From NCBI GenBank assembly GCA_026387575.1, contig JAPLLK010000068.1, forward strand, positions 1 through 37,315: a DNA stretch of 37,315 bases. The letters are read 5' to 3'. The notes below the pieces were generated by a model, which had not been told where the DNA came from, made no database searches, and saw only the letters and a program-made list of their open reading frames with translations. Made by a program: the position numbers and the translations under genes. The first letter of the stretch is position 1; the number at the start of each line of letters is the position of its first letter. Below, piece by piece: positions 10,383 to 17,945 of this stretch. Source of the DNA: Nitrospirota bacterium (lineage in GTDB: Bacteria; Nitrospirota; Thermodesulfovibrionia; Thermodesulfovibrionales; UBA1546).

Positions 10383-11894
10383 TTACTGAAAGACCTCGCG
10401 CCATCTTAGGAAGCGTTTTTTGCCTGTGGCTCCTGTCACTGATGTTACGGCAAGACCGCACAAAGGGCCGTATGTGTACGTAGCGCGCGTCTGTGTGGTA
10501 TTTCCTGTCTCATCAACATATACAGCTCTGGTTCCATTGGACGTTGGGATGCCCGTGACAGGGATGCGAGTGCCGTCTGCATTCGGAGCTACATTTACCG
10601 CGTAAGTTAGAGAGGCATTGGTTCCGGCGTAAACTATTCCGGGATTCCATGTTATGTTCCCTGTCCCACCGTTAGCCGGTTGGGAATTAACAGCCCCCTG
10701 AGTTACGGTAGCGGAATTTCCCACATAACATGCTGAATTTGTAGCTGCTGGACATGTGGGACCGGGCACGTTTGCGGTAACAAGGTTGGTTGCCGAGAAT
10801 GTAATATTATAAGGAGTCGGATTGGTTATCGTCACCTGCAAATCGAACGGGGTGGTCTTGCCTGTAGTAGCCGTCGGGATGGGGGATGTTAATATCTGGG
10901 TAAGGTACGGCTTCACAGGCGCTGAACCGCCATCAGTCGGGAAATACATACGAAAGGTGTTTGCCTGAGGCTGTGTTGTAGGCGGTGGCGCCGCTGAAGC
11001 GTAGTTTCCAAGGTAAATAGTTGTATAATTACCGGAGGTGCCAGTGTCGCTGTTTGTTATTGAAATACTGGAACTCCAGATGCCGTAGTAATCCGCTGAA
11101 GTATCCGTAGTCCATCCGGCGCCCGTTTCCGGGACTTGTGTCGCTAACCATGTATCATTGCCTGAAACAGCCGAATTTGTCTGCGTGAATGCGCCGGTTC
11201 TGCTTGTCACTGAGATTGAGCCTGTTCCCCCAGTTTCAGTTATATCAAAGTCTATGGTTGAAAAGTTACAGCCGGAGGTGATGAACGGAAATATATTTGA
11301 GTAGGTTGCAGTGGCTACACCATAAACTCCAATAGGAATAAACGAGTCCGCATAAATATTGTATTCTGTCCCGCCCGCTGTGCTGTCGCCGTCATGCGCC
11401 CTCATCGCAAAGCCGTTCAGGTCGTCCCCTGTGGTGCCCATAGTAACCCGAAGCTCCCAGTGCCCGGCTGCCGGATTAACAACTGTACGCCAGTTGTTCC
11501 AGTTGCCGTTGACGCAAAAACCAGTTCCGTCCCCCGCATTGCATGTGAGTGTAACCTCAGTTGTTCCATCAGGTCTTAAAAGAGTGTAAGTGACGGATGT
11601 GTTATATGCGGTACGGAGCTTGTCGCCTATATCGCTTGGGACTAAATTTCCTACATCAGCGTCATACAGCTCAACAACAAGGTTGGTTGAGCCTTGCGGG
11701 ACCTCGATAAAATAAGAGAGATACGTGTTAAGGCCTCCGGTTGAGCTTACATAATCGCCAGAACTTGTTGGTGCTCCTTTGCCTGCAGGTATCTGAAGTT
11801 CTGTGGTAGGAATCTGCCCTGCAAAGACACCTTCAGGGAGTAAAAACAGCAGTGAGAACAGGATTATGAAACCTATGAGCAAATGTTTTTTCAT
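10383..11894 (-). CDS. Secreted beta-rich protein linked to minor pilins
   Basis: 503 residues with a clear signal peptide (MKKHLLIGFIILFSLLFLLP, predicted cleavage after VFA at about residue 25). Residues 40-190 form a beta-rich domain with STNLVVELYDADVGN; residues about 335-480 resemble DUF11-type Ig-like repeats (DLQVTITNPTPYNITFSA). Ser, Thr, Gly and Asn are abundant and seven or more cysteines suggest disulfides. The C-terminus ends in an odd basic tail (GKKRFLRWREVFQ), and the AAAAAA run just before it could be a slippage or frameshift site. It lies downstream of four pilin-like genes, the position often held by PilY1, so a tip adhesin or pilus-exported protein is possible. I see no PilY1 propeller and do not assign a function. 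Confidence 0.7.
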   Translation of the reverse strand: MKKHLLIGFIILFSLLFLLPEGVFAGQIPTTELQIPAGKGAPTSSGDYVSSTGGLNTYLSYFIEVPQGSTNLVVELYDADVGNLVPSDIGDKLRTAYNTSVTYTLLRPDGTTEVTLTCNAGDGTGFCVNGNWNNWRTVVNPAAGHWELRVTMGTTGDDLNGFAMRAHDGDSTAGGTEYNIYADSFIPIGVYGVATATYSNIFPFITSGCNFSTIDFDITETGGTGSISVTSRTGAFTQTNSAVSGNDTWLATQVPETGAGWTTDTSADYYGIWSSSISITNSDTGTSGNYTTIYLGNYASAAPPPTTQPQANTFRMYFPTDGGSAPVKPYLTQILTSPIPTATTGKTTPFDLQVTITNPTPYNITFSATNLVTANVPGPTCPAATNSACYVGNSATVTQGAVNSQPANGGTGNITWNPGIVYAGTNASLTYAVNVAPNADGTRIPVTGIPTSNGTRAVYVDETGNTTQTRATYTYGPLCGLAVTSVTGATGKKRFLRWREVFQ

Positions 11895-11911
11895 GTCAAA
11901 ATACCCTCTTT

Positions 11912-12017
11912 GTCATGCTGGCTCTTGTCCTCGCTTGTCGAGGATAGGTCCAGCATCGCAGAAGGATTCCCGATTCTCCTCGGCAAATCCGCCTGAGCGC
12001 GGACAAGTGGGAATGAC
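11912..12017. repeat. REP-like element with nested hairpins, copy A2
   Basis: Expanded copy of family A between the PilX-like gene and the secreted-protein gene. The outer left stem ATGCTGG/CCAGCAT encloses an inner TCCTCG-CTTGT-CGAGGA hairpin. The right half has ATTCCCG paired with TGGGAAT around an inner TCCGC/GCGGA stem and keeps the ACAAG motif. The flanks are GTCAT and ATGAC, as in the other copies. Confidence 0.75.
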
Positions 12018-12047
12018 ATTTTCATCATCTTCATTCTATTATACATC

Positions 12048-13040
12048 TCACTGCAGCGGCATTATTTTCCCCTGCACAACCCTCTTTATGTTGCCTGTAA
12101 GTATGGCTCCCGGAACTACGCCCGTTGATGTGGCAAGAACAGAGATTTCAGACTGATAAATAATAGTGCCGACAGCATTGTTAGTGACAATTCCTCTGTT
12201 GAGGTTATCGTCATCATAAGCCCTTCTTATGCAGTTGCCAGCTGGGGGAAAAGGATTAGTATAACCCAAACACGCCGCGCACCCCGCGCCGCATTGGACT
12301 GCTCCACTGCCGATGCCGTCATAAAAGACATCCTCTATATTGTTTTCAGTGGCATTATTTATTCTGATAAAGCCTGAACTTGCAAAATTAGCTGTAGAGG
12401 CGACGCATATTGTTGTGGCAGCAGTAGTGCATACATTATCGCGGTTTAAAGCACGGGTTGCGATGGTTGTTGTTTTTGCTGTGTCCCAGGAATAGCCAAG
12501 AACAACTGCATCCTGCTGATGGGTGTCTGGGGTGCTGCTGGCCCTTCCCCTTACGCCTCCTGTAAATGTTGTTGCTGTTTTGCCTGTAAAGCTTATTTTT
12601 TCACAGTTTGCTGTAGCGGCAAAAAGATTCGGATTCGGAGGCGCAATAGGGTTGTCACTGTAGTTATTATCGCACAGCATTGTCCAGTAACGGGTTGGGT
12701 CTGCGGGGTTAAGGGTAAAGCCGTCTGTTGAAGACACAGTGATTGTTAGCACAGCATTAGTTATGTTTGCTGAAAGCGTCGGCACTGTTGTTGTGAAAGA
12801 ACCTTCGCCGAGATTGGTGGAAGCAACAACAAAATTAGGGAAATTTTGATTCTTTGCCGCATACTGAAGCCCTCCGTCTGCGATGTAAAAAGCCTCAAGT
12901 CCCCGCTCTTCCTGAACTGCGACATTGCTTCCGGTTGTTACAAGCGAGACCCCGATAGCGGCAAAAAGGGCGAGTATCATCATAATCATTACAGTTGCGA
13001 TGATGGACATGCCGGATTGATTTAATAGTTTATGTTTCAT
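12048..13040 (-). CDS. PilX-like minor pilin / pilus assembly protein
   Basis: 330 residues with a short basic leader (MKHKLLNQSG) and a type III-like hydrophobic stretch (SIIATVMIMMILALFAAIGV), then RGLEAFYIADGGLQYA, the PilX N-terminal pattern. As in PilX and GspK, the glutamate at position +5 of the mature pilin is absent. The remaining 270 residues are a Thr/Asn-rich periplasmic domain with paired cysteines. It is the fourth of four co-directional pilin genes, 12 bp after the PilW-like gene. Family knowledge suggests a role in initiating or capping a type IV pilus or pseudopilus; the assembly ATPases are not in this window. Confidence 0.75.
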   Translation of the reverse strand: MKHKLLNQSGMSIIATVMIMMILALFAAIGVSLVTTGSNVAVQEERGLEAFYIADGGLQYAAKNQNFPNFVVASTNLGEGSFTTTVPTLSANITNAVLTITVSSTDGFTLNPADPTRYWTMLCDNNYSDNPIAPPNPNLFAATANCEKISFTGKTATTFTGGVRGRASSTPDTHQQDAVVLGYSWDTAKTTTIATRALNRDNVCTTAATTICVASTANFASSGFIRINNATENNIEDVFYDGIGSGAVQCGAGCAACLGYTNPFPPAGNCIRRAYDDDNLNRGIVTNNAVGTIIYQSEISVLATSTGVVPGAILTGNIKRVVQGKIMPLQ

Positions 13041-13052
13041 ATAAAAATTATA

Positions 13053-13634
13053 TCACAAATTCCTCGGCCACACCTCTGACTGAAGCTGGACAGCTTCACT
13101 TGAGATTGTGGATGTGAGTGTTATCCTTATCAGTTTTGTATTGGCAGCACTAAATGCAGCATCGGTTGTTCCATCTGCCCTGAGATAAACGAATGAAAGC
13201 GAAGTTATGTTTGTTGAAAGCGTTGCCCCGCCTCCAGCAGCGCAATTGCCCGTGTCGCGGGTGACATTAGGATTTGAATAACTGTAATCTATCAGCGTTG
13301 ATTCCGTGTCCGTAAAACAGAACTGTGTTGCGCTTGATGTTGTCACGCTTGCGCTATTATTCAGGTTCCGTATCTCTCTCCTCATCCTTTCCATCGCAAC
13401 CCTTGCCTGATCAAGCGCCTCTTTGCGGTTGTCTGTTGTGAGGTTTCCCTTAATCCCTGTTGACAGGGCATTAGCCACAACAAGGGCGACAATGCCCATC
13501 AGCACCATGGTAATGACAAGCTCAATAAGGGTAACGCCTCTCTTGCCACGATGCATGATGCACGATGCACGATGCACGATGTCTAACTTAGTTTTTTCTT
13601 TATCCTTTATCCTGTATCCTGTATCTTGCATCAT
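13053..13634 (-). CDS. PilW-like prepilin
   Basis: Contains the type IV prepilin signature KRG-VTLIELVITMVLMGIVALVV, with cleavage expected after Gly and Glu at mature position +5. The frame is open to the ATG at 13634, which gives a leader of about 32 residues built from repeat family B (MQDTGYRIKDK...HRASCIMHR). An ATG inside the repeat would instead give MHRGKRG-VTLIE, a seven-residue leader typical of prepilins. Neither start has a good Shine-Dalgarno. The mature domain is about 160 residues. It sits between the PilV-like and PilX-like genes, so probably a minor pilin. Confidence 0.78.
   Translation of the reverse strand: MMQDTGYRIKDKEKTKLDIVHRASCIMHRGKRGVTLIELVITMVLMGIVALVVANALSTGIKGNLTTDNRKEALDQARVAMERMRREIRNLNNSASVTTSSATQFCFTDTESTLIDYSYSNPNVTRDTGNCAAGGGATLSTNITSLSFVYLRADGTTDAAFSAANTKLIRITLTSTISSEAVQLQSEVWPRNL
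13548..13634. repeat. GATGCAC / CCTGTAT low-complexity repeat, copy B1
   Basis: Tandem GATGCAC units (13549-13580) and TATCCTGTATCCTG-type units (13610-13630) in the leader-coding part of the PilW-like gene. Read on the minus strand they encode MQDTGYRIKD and HRASCIMHR. The same peptide pattern recurs in the PilV-like, ThiL and RsmE proteins. Confidence 0.8.
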
Positions 13635-13642
13635 GTATCGTG

Positions 13643-14287
13643 TTAATAATTCGTCACCACTGTCACAAGTGCTACAGAGCCTAAGGTTGCATTTGAAACA
13701 GTAACGGTTATCTTTTTGTAATCTGTCTGGCTTCCGGCTGTGATTGTCCTATTGCAGCTCCCCGCCACAGGGGCGGTATCCACGCATGTATTGAGATCGC
13801 CGGGATTCACATAACAGATCACAGCCTGCCTTGTGAATACAATACCGTTGACAGTTACTGTGTCTGTGCAAGGGGTGGTACCTAGACTTGCAGGCGCCAG
13901 GTCGTTGAAATCATCTGCGTCATCATATAAGGACAACGTTACTTCTCCAGCCTCGGGCCCGAGTGATGTTGAAGGTGCAGCAATCTGCTTGCATCTTCCG
14001 GTTACGGTAGCATCCACGGAAAGCTCATCAAAGCATTCTGTCTTTATCTCTTCAAGCAATTGCTGTGCAACATTTGTTGCGGTAACCCTCAACTCAGCAT
14101 CTACCCCGAACTTTGCTTCCTGCCCCACCATAATTAAGAGCGTGGGGATTGCGATTGAAACAACAACAATTATCATAATTATCTCAATGAGGGTGAAACC
14201 TTTTTTGTCAAGATGCATGATGCAAGGTGCATGATGCAAGATGTTTTTATCCTGTATCTTGTATCCTGTATCCTGTATCCTGCCCAT
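13643..14287 (-). CDS. PilV-like prepilin
   Basis: Prepilin with KKG-FTLIEIIMIIVVVSIAIPTLLIMV: cleavage site, Glu at +5 and hydrophobic helix. The mature part (~185 residues) has paired cysteines and GVDAELRVTATNVAQQLLEEIK, the PilV/GspI-like alpha-1 region. The leader again consists of repeat family B peptides (QDTGYKIQDK, HHAPCIMH). I take the ATG at 14287, overlapping the upstream TGA by one base; the TTG at 14290 is an alternative, as is the repeat-born ATG giving MHLDKKG. It forms an operon with its neighbours (1-base overlap upstream, 8-base gap downstream). Confidence 0.78.
   Translation of the reverse strand: MGRIQDTGYKIQDKNILHHAPCIMHLDKKGFTLIEIIMIIVVVSIAIPTLLIMVGQEAKFGVDAELRVTATNVAQQLLEEIKTECFDELSVDATVTGRCKQIAAPSTSLGPEAGEVTLSLYDDADDFNDLAPASLGTTPCTDTVTVNGIVFTRQAVICYVNPGDLNTCVDTAPVAGSCNRTITAGSQTDYKKITVTVSNATLGSVALVTVVTNY
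14211..14284. repeat. GATGCAA / CCTGTAT low-complexity repeat, copy B2
   Basis: GATGCATGATGCAAG-type units (14212-14242) and four TATCCTGTATC-type units (14249-14284) in the PilV-like leader. Same orientation and reading frame as copy B1. Confidence 0.8.
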
Positions 14288-14841
14288 CAATAGCTTATCC
14301 TTCCTGTGTTTGCTTCTATTGTTATTTGTCGATTGCCGTTATAGGTGACTGTTACGGTCTGACTCACAATTGTTGTACCTCCGCTGTTAACAGGCGTTCC
14401 GCGAGAGTCGAACGCTATTGGATTAGTGACTGGAGACGTTATTGTAACGCCGCTGTAATTACTGCACCTGCCGGCATTGAAAGCCACTTGAAAATTTCCT
14501 CCGCTGTCTGAACACGGGTCACCGGAACTTGGGGCGAGGATAAGAGATGCGTAGTTCTGATATACATCGTATCCGTTTGCGTTGAATAAGATTGCCGCTC
14601 TTGTCTGGGTTGAGATAGCGACTGTCTGGCAGTATCTTATATCAGCGGCGACTTTTCTTGTCGCGCTGTTGAGTTTTATGGTATCAAAAGGGCTCCATCT
14701 AACGGCAACAACAGCAGCAAGAATGACTGCGATGACCATTACCATTATTGTTTCAATGAGGGTGAAACCCTTCTTGCAAGTTAAAAGTGGAAAGTTAGGA
14801 GTGGAAAGTTTTTTAAATAATCTGCCACCTGACACTTTCAT
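14287..14841 (-). CDS. GspH/FimT-like prepilin, first gene of pilin cluster
   Basis: 184 residues. The prepilin motif CKKG-FTLIETIMVMVIAVILAAVVAV is at residues 22-45, with Glu at +5. The following KLNSATRKVAADIRYCQTVAISTQTRAAILF matches the GspH/FimT layout (first lines of the globular domain). The leader of about 24 residues contains a peptide (LSTPNFPLLT) encoded by repeat family D. A strong minus-strand promoter (14851-14879) puts the predicted transcript start within a few bases of the ATG at 14841, so initiation may be leaderless; no Shine-Dalgarno is visible. It starts the operon of four pilins plus the secreted protein. Confidence 0.78.
   Translation of the reverse strand: MKVSGGRLFKKLSTPNFPLLTCKKGFTLIETIMVMVIAVILAAVVAVRWSPFDTIKLNSATRKVAADIRYCQTVAISTQTRAAILFNANGYDVYQNYASLILAPSSGDPCSDSGGNFQVAFNAGRCSNYSGVTITSPVTNPIAFDSRGTPVNSGGTTIVSQTVTVTYNGNRQITIEANTGRISY
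14778..14810. repeat. AAGTTAAAAGT-type repeat in prepilin leader, copy D3
   Basis: AAGTTAAAAGTGGAAAGT followed by a second AGGAGTGGAAAGT unit, coding on the minus strand for residues 12-22 of the GspH-like prepilin. Related to tracts at 17811 and 26000. Confidence 0.65.
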
Positions 14842-14850
14842 TATGCTTAG

Positions 14851-14879
14851 ATTTTATCATAAGCAGTTAAATTTGACAA
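14851..14879 (-). promoter_or_regulatory. Promoter of the pilin operon (minus strand)
   Basis: On the minus strand: TTGTCA (14879-14874), 17-base spacer, TAAAAT (14856-14851). Both boxes match the sigma-70 consensus at five of six positions. Its -35 uses the same bases as the tRNA promoter -35. Confidence 0.65.
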
Positions 14880-14902
14880 AAGGCATCTGTGTGTAGTTTA
14901 AT
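14873..14902 (+). promoter_or_regulatory. Promoter of the tRNA-Val/tRNA-Asp transcript
   Basis: TTGACA (14873-14878, perfect consensus), 18-base spacer, TTTAAT (14897-14902). The predicted start near 14909 is about 15 bases before tRNA-Val. Overlaps the divergent pilin promoter at the -35. Confidence 0.72.
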
Positions 14903-14923
14903 AATAACTCTTTTGTTCTATTC

Positions 14924-14999
14924 GGGCGGATAGCTCAGCTGGGAGAGCACAGCCCTTACAAGGCTGGGGTCACAGGTTCAATCCCTGTTCCGCCTACCA
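14924..14999 (+). tRNA. tRNA-Val (anticodon TAC)
   Basis: A 76-base cloverleaf: acceptor GGGCGGA with TCCGCCT (first pair G-U), D arm GCTC/GAGC, anticodon stem CAGCC/GGCTG with loop CTTACAA, T arm ACAGG-TTCAATC-CCTGT, discriminator A and encoded CCA. Anticodon TAC reads Val codons. Confidence 0.97.
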
Positions 15000-15003
15000 T
15001 AAT

Positions 15004-15080
<77 letters not shown>

Positions 15081-15107
15081 GTTTTCTCGGTTAAAATGTT
15101 CTGACAT

Positions 15108-15152
15108 GTCGGGAAGGTGCCGTCCCGACTTGATCGGGATCCACCCCGATCA
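15108..15152. terminator. Two tandem hairpins between tRNA-Asp and the Memo-like gene
   Basis: Hairpin 1 is GTCGGGA/TCCCGAC (15108-15129, 7-bp stem, 8-base loop). Hairpin 2 is TGATCGGG/CCCGATCA (15131-15152, 8-bp stem, 6-base loop) and ends at the stop codon of the convergent gene. No U-run follows either, so they may act as a bidirectional pause, a 3' processing stop or a dispersed repeat, not a textbook terminator. Confidence 0.5.
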
Positions 15153-15956
15153 TTACTTCACTATCATGCCTGCGTAACCCACTACCTGGTCATAGTCTCC
15201 GCTGACTTCGCCTGATGTGGAGTATTTTACGAGCCTTGCCTCAATTGCTCCAAGCGCCTTTGCCGCAAAGAGCATCACTGTTGCCGGCAAATAGCCGCAC
15301 ATGGAAATTCTTTCCCTTGATACAACAGTATAAAGCCCTTCAGGGTTCAGGGACTTAATCATTTCTATCGCTTTTTTGTCTTTCTGTCTTGCAACATCAT
15401 CCGGCACATAATGGCTCATATCAGAGCTTGCAACTATGACAGCGGCGTAATTGACTTCTTTTATTGATTTTGCGATTCCCTCGCCGAGCAATCGGCATTC
15501 TTCAAGAGAAGCTGACATAACTGCAATCGGCACGATCTTCGGCTCTGTGGAAAAATATGCTATGAACGGAAGCTGAACCTCAAGTGAATGCTCAAATGTA
15601 TGTGCCTGTGCATCCTCTGAAATTATCGGTGTGTTTGCGGCTATTCTCCGTGAAAGCTTCTCATCTATGGAGAAAACACCTGTTGGTATTTCCCATTCGC
15701 CTGACGCCATCATGGAAACCTTTGCGCCAATGCCTGTATGATTCGGGCCTATAAGCACGAATGTCTTAGGAAACTCTATTGCTGAGAATACCTCTCCTGC
15801 AACAGAGCCAGAGTATATGAGTCCGGCATGAGGAGAGAGTATCCCTATTGCGTGTTCTTTTACAGCGCTGATATTTATGTATTGTTTGACCTGCTGTGTC
15901 AGTTTTGATGCTGTACCCTGATAGAACTGTCCTGAAACAGCCGGAGGCCTTCTCAT
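15153..15956 (-). CDS. Memo-like protein (AmmeMemoRadiSam system protein B)
   Basis: 267 residues matching the MEMO1 family end to end: RRPPAVSGQFYQG at the start, LSPHAGLIYSGSVAGEVF, VLIGPNHTG, FEHSLEVQLPF, VIVASSDMSHYV and the C-terminal DYDQVVGYAGM. The conserved His of PHAG, NHTG and EHSLE are the residues that bind metal in family structures. In prokaryotes this protein often occurs with an AMMECR1 protein and a radical SAM enzyme; neither is visible here. It starts two bases after dnaB, so it is probably co-transcribed. The biochemical role in bacteria is not settled. Confidence 0.88.
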   Translation of the reverse strand: MRRPPAVSGQFYQGTASKLTQQVKQYINISAVKEHAIGILSPHAGLIYSGSVAGEVFSAIEFPKTFVLIGPNHTGIGAKVSMMASGEWEIPTGVFSIDEKLSRRIAANTPIISEDAQAHTFEHSLEVQLPFIAYFSTEPKIVPIAVMSASLEECRLLGEGIAKSIKEVNYAAVIVASSDMSHYVPDDVARQKDKKAIEMIKSLNPEGLYTVVSRERISMCGYLPATVMLFAAKALGAIEARLVKYSTSGEVSGDYDQVVGYAGMIVK

Positions 15957-15958
15957 GA

Positions 15959-17329
15959 TTAAAACACTTCTTCGGTTTCGCTATATTCCCTCTCGCTGTA
16001 ATTTTCAAACCTTGTGTAATGCGGGAAGAATGCGAGGTTGATTGTCTTGGTTGGCCCGTTTCTCTGCTTTGCAACATTGATTTCCGCCTTGCCCCTGTCA
16101 TTAGAATCCTTATTGTAGAATTCATCCCTATAGAGGAAGATTATGACATCCGCATCCTGCTCTATTGCGCCTGACTCTCTCAAATCAGAGAGATTAGGCC
16201 TTTTGTCGTTCCTTTGCTCTACGCCTCTGTTTAGCTGGCTCAACGCAATTACAGGCACCTCCAGTTCTTTGGACAGTGCCTTAAGCGAACGGGATATCTC
16301 GGAGATTTCCTGTTCCCTGTTCTTGTCAAAGCCTCCTTTGCCTCTCATCAACTGGAGATAGTCTACTACTATAAGGCTTAATCCCTTGTGCTCAAGTTTA
16401 AGCCGCCGCGCTTTAGCCCTCATCTCAAGGACATTTATGTTTGAGGAATCATCTATGAAGATAGGCGCCTCCGTGAGTTTGCCTGCGGCATTGGTGAGTT
16501 TGCTCCAGTCATCTTTTCGTATGAACCCTTTTCTTACACTGTTGGAGTCAACCCTTGCCTCTGAACAGAGCATTCTCAGGGCAAGCTGTTCCTTTGACAT
16601 TTCCAGACTGAATATTGCGACAGGTTCTTTCAGCTCAACACCAACCTGACGGGCAATATCCAGGCTGAACGCTGTTTTTCCCATAGAAGGCCTTCCCCCT
16701 ATTACTATCAGGTCGCCCTTCTGAAATCCTGATGTCAGCTCATCCAACTGTGTAAACCCTGATGCAACGCCTGTTATTGCGCTCTTTTTGTCATAAAGGT
16801 ACTCTATAGTCTCAAAGCTGCCCTTTATCAGGTCTTTCAGGGTTACAAAGGATGCCTTTATGCGCTTGTCCGATATGTTAAAAATTATTCTCTCTGCATT
16901 ATCAACAAGTTCGTCGGCATCCATGTTGTCTTCGTAAACCTTACCTGCAATTTCAGAAGCAGATTTTATGAGCGATCTCATGAGAGATTTCTCGCTGATT
17001 ATCTTTGAATGATATTTTATGTTTGCGGCGGTGGGAACCTGGCTTGCAAGGGCGGACAGATATGGTTCTCCGCCTACTGCGTCAATGTCGTTTCTTTTCC
17101 TGAGTTCTTCTGATATTGTTATCAGGTCAATAGGCTCGTTTTTTTCAAAGAGTTCTATCATCGCGTCAAAAATTTTCCTGTGAGATTCTCTGTAAAAATC
17201 TTCACGCGTGATAATCTCGATGATTTTCGGAAACGCATCATTTTCTATCATGATTGCGCCGAGGACAGACTGCTCTGCCTCAATGTTCTGAGGCGGCAGC
17301 TTGTTTGTTGTCAGGTCTGTATTTTTCAT
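15959..17329 (-). CDS. dnaB: Replicative DNA helicase DnaB
   Basis: Hexameric 5'-3' helicase at the replication fork, 456 residues. The N-terminal primase-interacting domain begins PPQNIEAEQSVLGAIMI. The RecA-like domain has Walker A GGRPSMGKTA (211-220), Walker B LIVVDYLQLM and SQLNRGVEQR, and ends FFPHYTRFENY, as in typical bacterial DnaB. No intein interrupts it. AAGGA lies about 12 bases before the ATG at 17329. It follows rplI by 14 bp, a common arrangement in bacteria. Confidence 0.96.
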   Translation of the reverse strand: MKNTDLTTNKLPPQNIEAEQSVLGAIMIENDAFPKIIEIITREDFYRESHRKIFDAMIELFEKNEPIDLITISEELRKRNDIDAVGGEPYLSALASQVPTAANIKYHSKIISEKSLMRSLIKSASEIAGKVYEDNMDADELVDNAERIIFNISDKRIKASFVTLKDLIKGSFETIEYLYDKKSAITGVASGFTQLDELTSGFQKGDLIVIGGRPSMGKTAFSLDIARQVGVELKEPVAIFSLEMSKEQLALRMLCSEARVDSNSVRKGFIRKDDWSKLTNAAGKLTEAPIFIDDSSNINVLEMRAKARRLKLEHKGLSLIVVDYLQLMRGKGGFDKNREQEISEISRSLKALSKELEVPVIALSQLNRGVEQRNDKRPNLSDLRESGAIEQDADVIIFLYRDEFYNKDSNDRGKAEINVAKQRNGPTKTINLAFFPHYTRFENYSEREYSETEEVF

Positions 17330-17343
17330 TAAAATCCAGTTCC

Positions 17344-17787
17344 TTATTCTGCAACGACAGTAATGTTCAGTTGTGTTGTTATGTCCGGGTGAACCTTTAC
17401 GCTCACAGTGTAAGCGCCGAGTCTTTTAATCGGTTCTTCTAAGGATATTTTTTTCTTGTCTATATCAATGCCCTCATTTTTGAGCGCTGATGCAATGTCC
17501 ATTGAGGTTATGGAGCCAAAGAGCTTCTCTTCTTCGCCTGCCTTTGCCTTTATGAACAGGTTAAGCGATGCTATTTTCTCAGAAAGCGTCTGAGCCGAGT
17601 TCTTCTGTTTCTTTGCCTTTTCCTGAATTATTTTTTTCTGGTGTTCAAGCTCCTTTATGTTTTCTGTGACTGCCTCCACTGCTAGTTTTTTGGGGATAAG
17701 AAAATTTCTTGCATGTCCCTCAGCGACATTGACAATATCGCCCATCTTGCCGAGATTCTTCACGTCTTCTTTGAGAATTACTTTCAT
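17344..17787 (-). CDS. rplI: 50S ribosomal protein bL9
   Basis: 147 residues with the bL9 opening MKVILKEDVKNLGKMGDIV and the RNFLIPKKLA motif, then the long connecting helix (residues 45-75) and the C-terminal RNA-binding domain. AAGGAGA precedes the ATG by 8 bases. rplI usually follows rpsF, ssb and rpsR; those genes are not upstream here, and the 158-bp gap instead contains a D-family repeat tract. Confidence 0.96.
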   Translation of the reverse strand: MKVILKEDVKNLGKMGDIVNVAEGHARNFLIPKKLAVEAVTENIKELEHQKKIIQEKAKKQKNSAQTLSEKIASLNLFIKAKAGEEEKLFGSITSMDIASALKNEGIDIDKKKISLEEPIKRLGAYTVSVKVHPDITTQLNITVVAE

Positions 17788-17810
17788 TTGCGGGTCTCCT
17801 TTTGGTTTGC

Positions 17811-17895
17811 AAGTTAAAAGTTGAAAGTGAAAAGTGAAAAATTAAAATGAAGATACTTTAAGCTCTTGACTTATTACTCTTAACTCTTAACTTTT
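17811..17895. repeat. Inverted AAGTTAAAAGTTG / TTAACTC tract, copy D4
   Basis: AAGTTAAAAGTTGAAAGTG units at the left and ACTCTTAACTCTTAACTT at the right are imperfect inverted copies, able to form a long, A/T-rich hairpin. It fills most of the gap between the M50 protease gene and rplI, both minus. Confidence 0.7.
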
Positions 17896-17945
17896 TGTTA
17901 ATCTATTTTGATTAAAAGCACAACAAAAATCAAGGGTATTCCATT

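Noticed and set aside
13548-14284. CRISPR-like array in the repeats near the pilin genes
   Set aside because: Units are 7-16 bp, directly abutting and degenerate, with no spacers of constant size and no cas genes.
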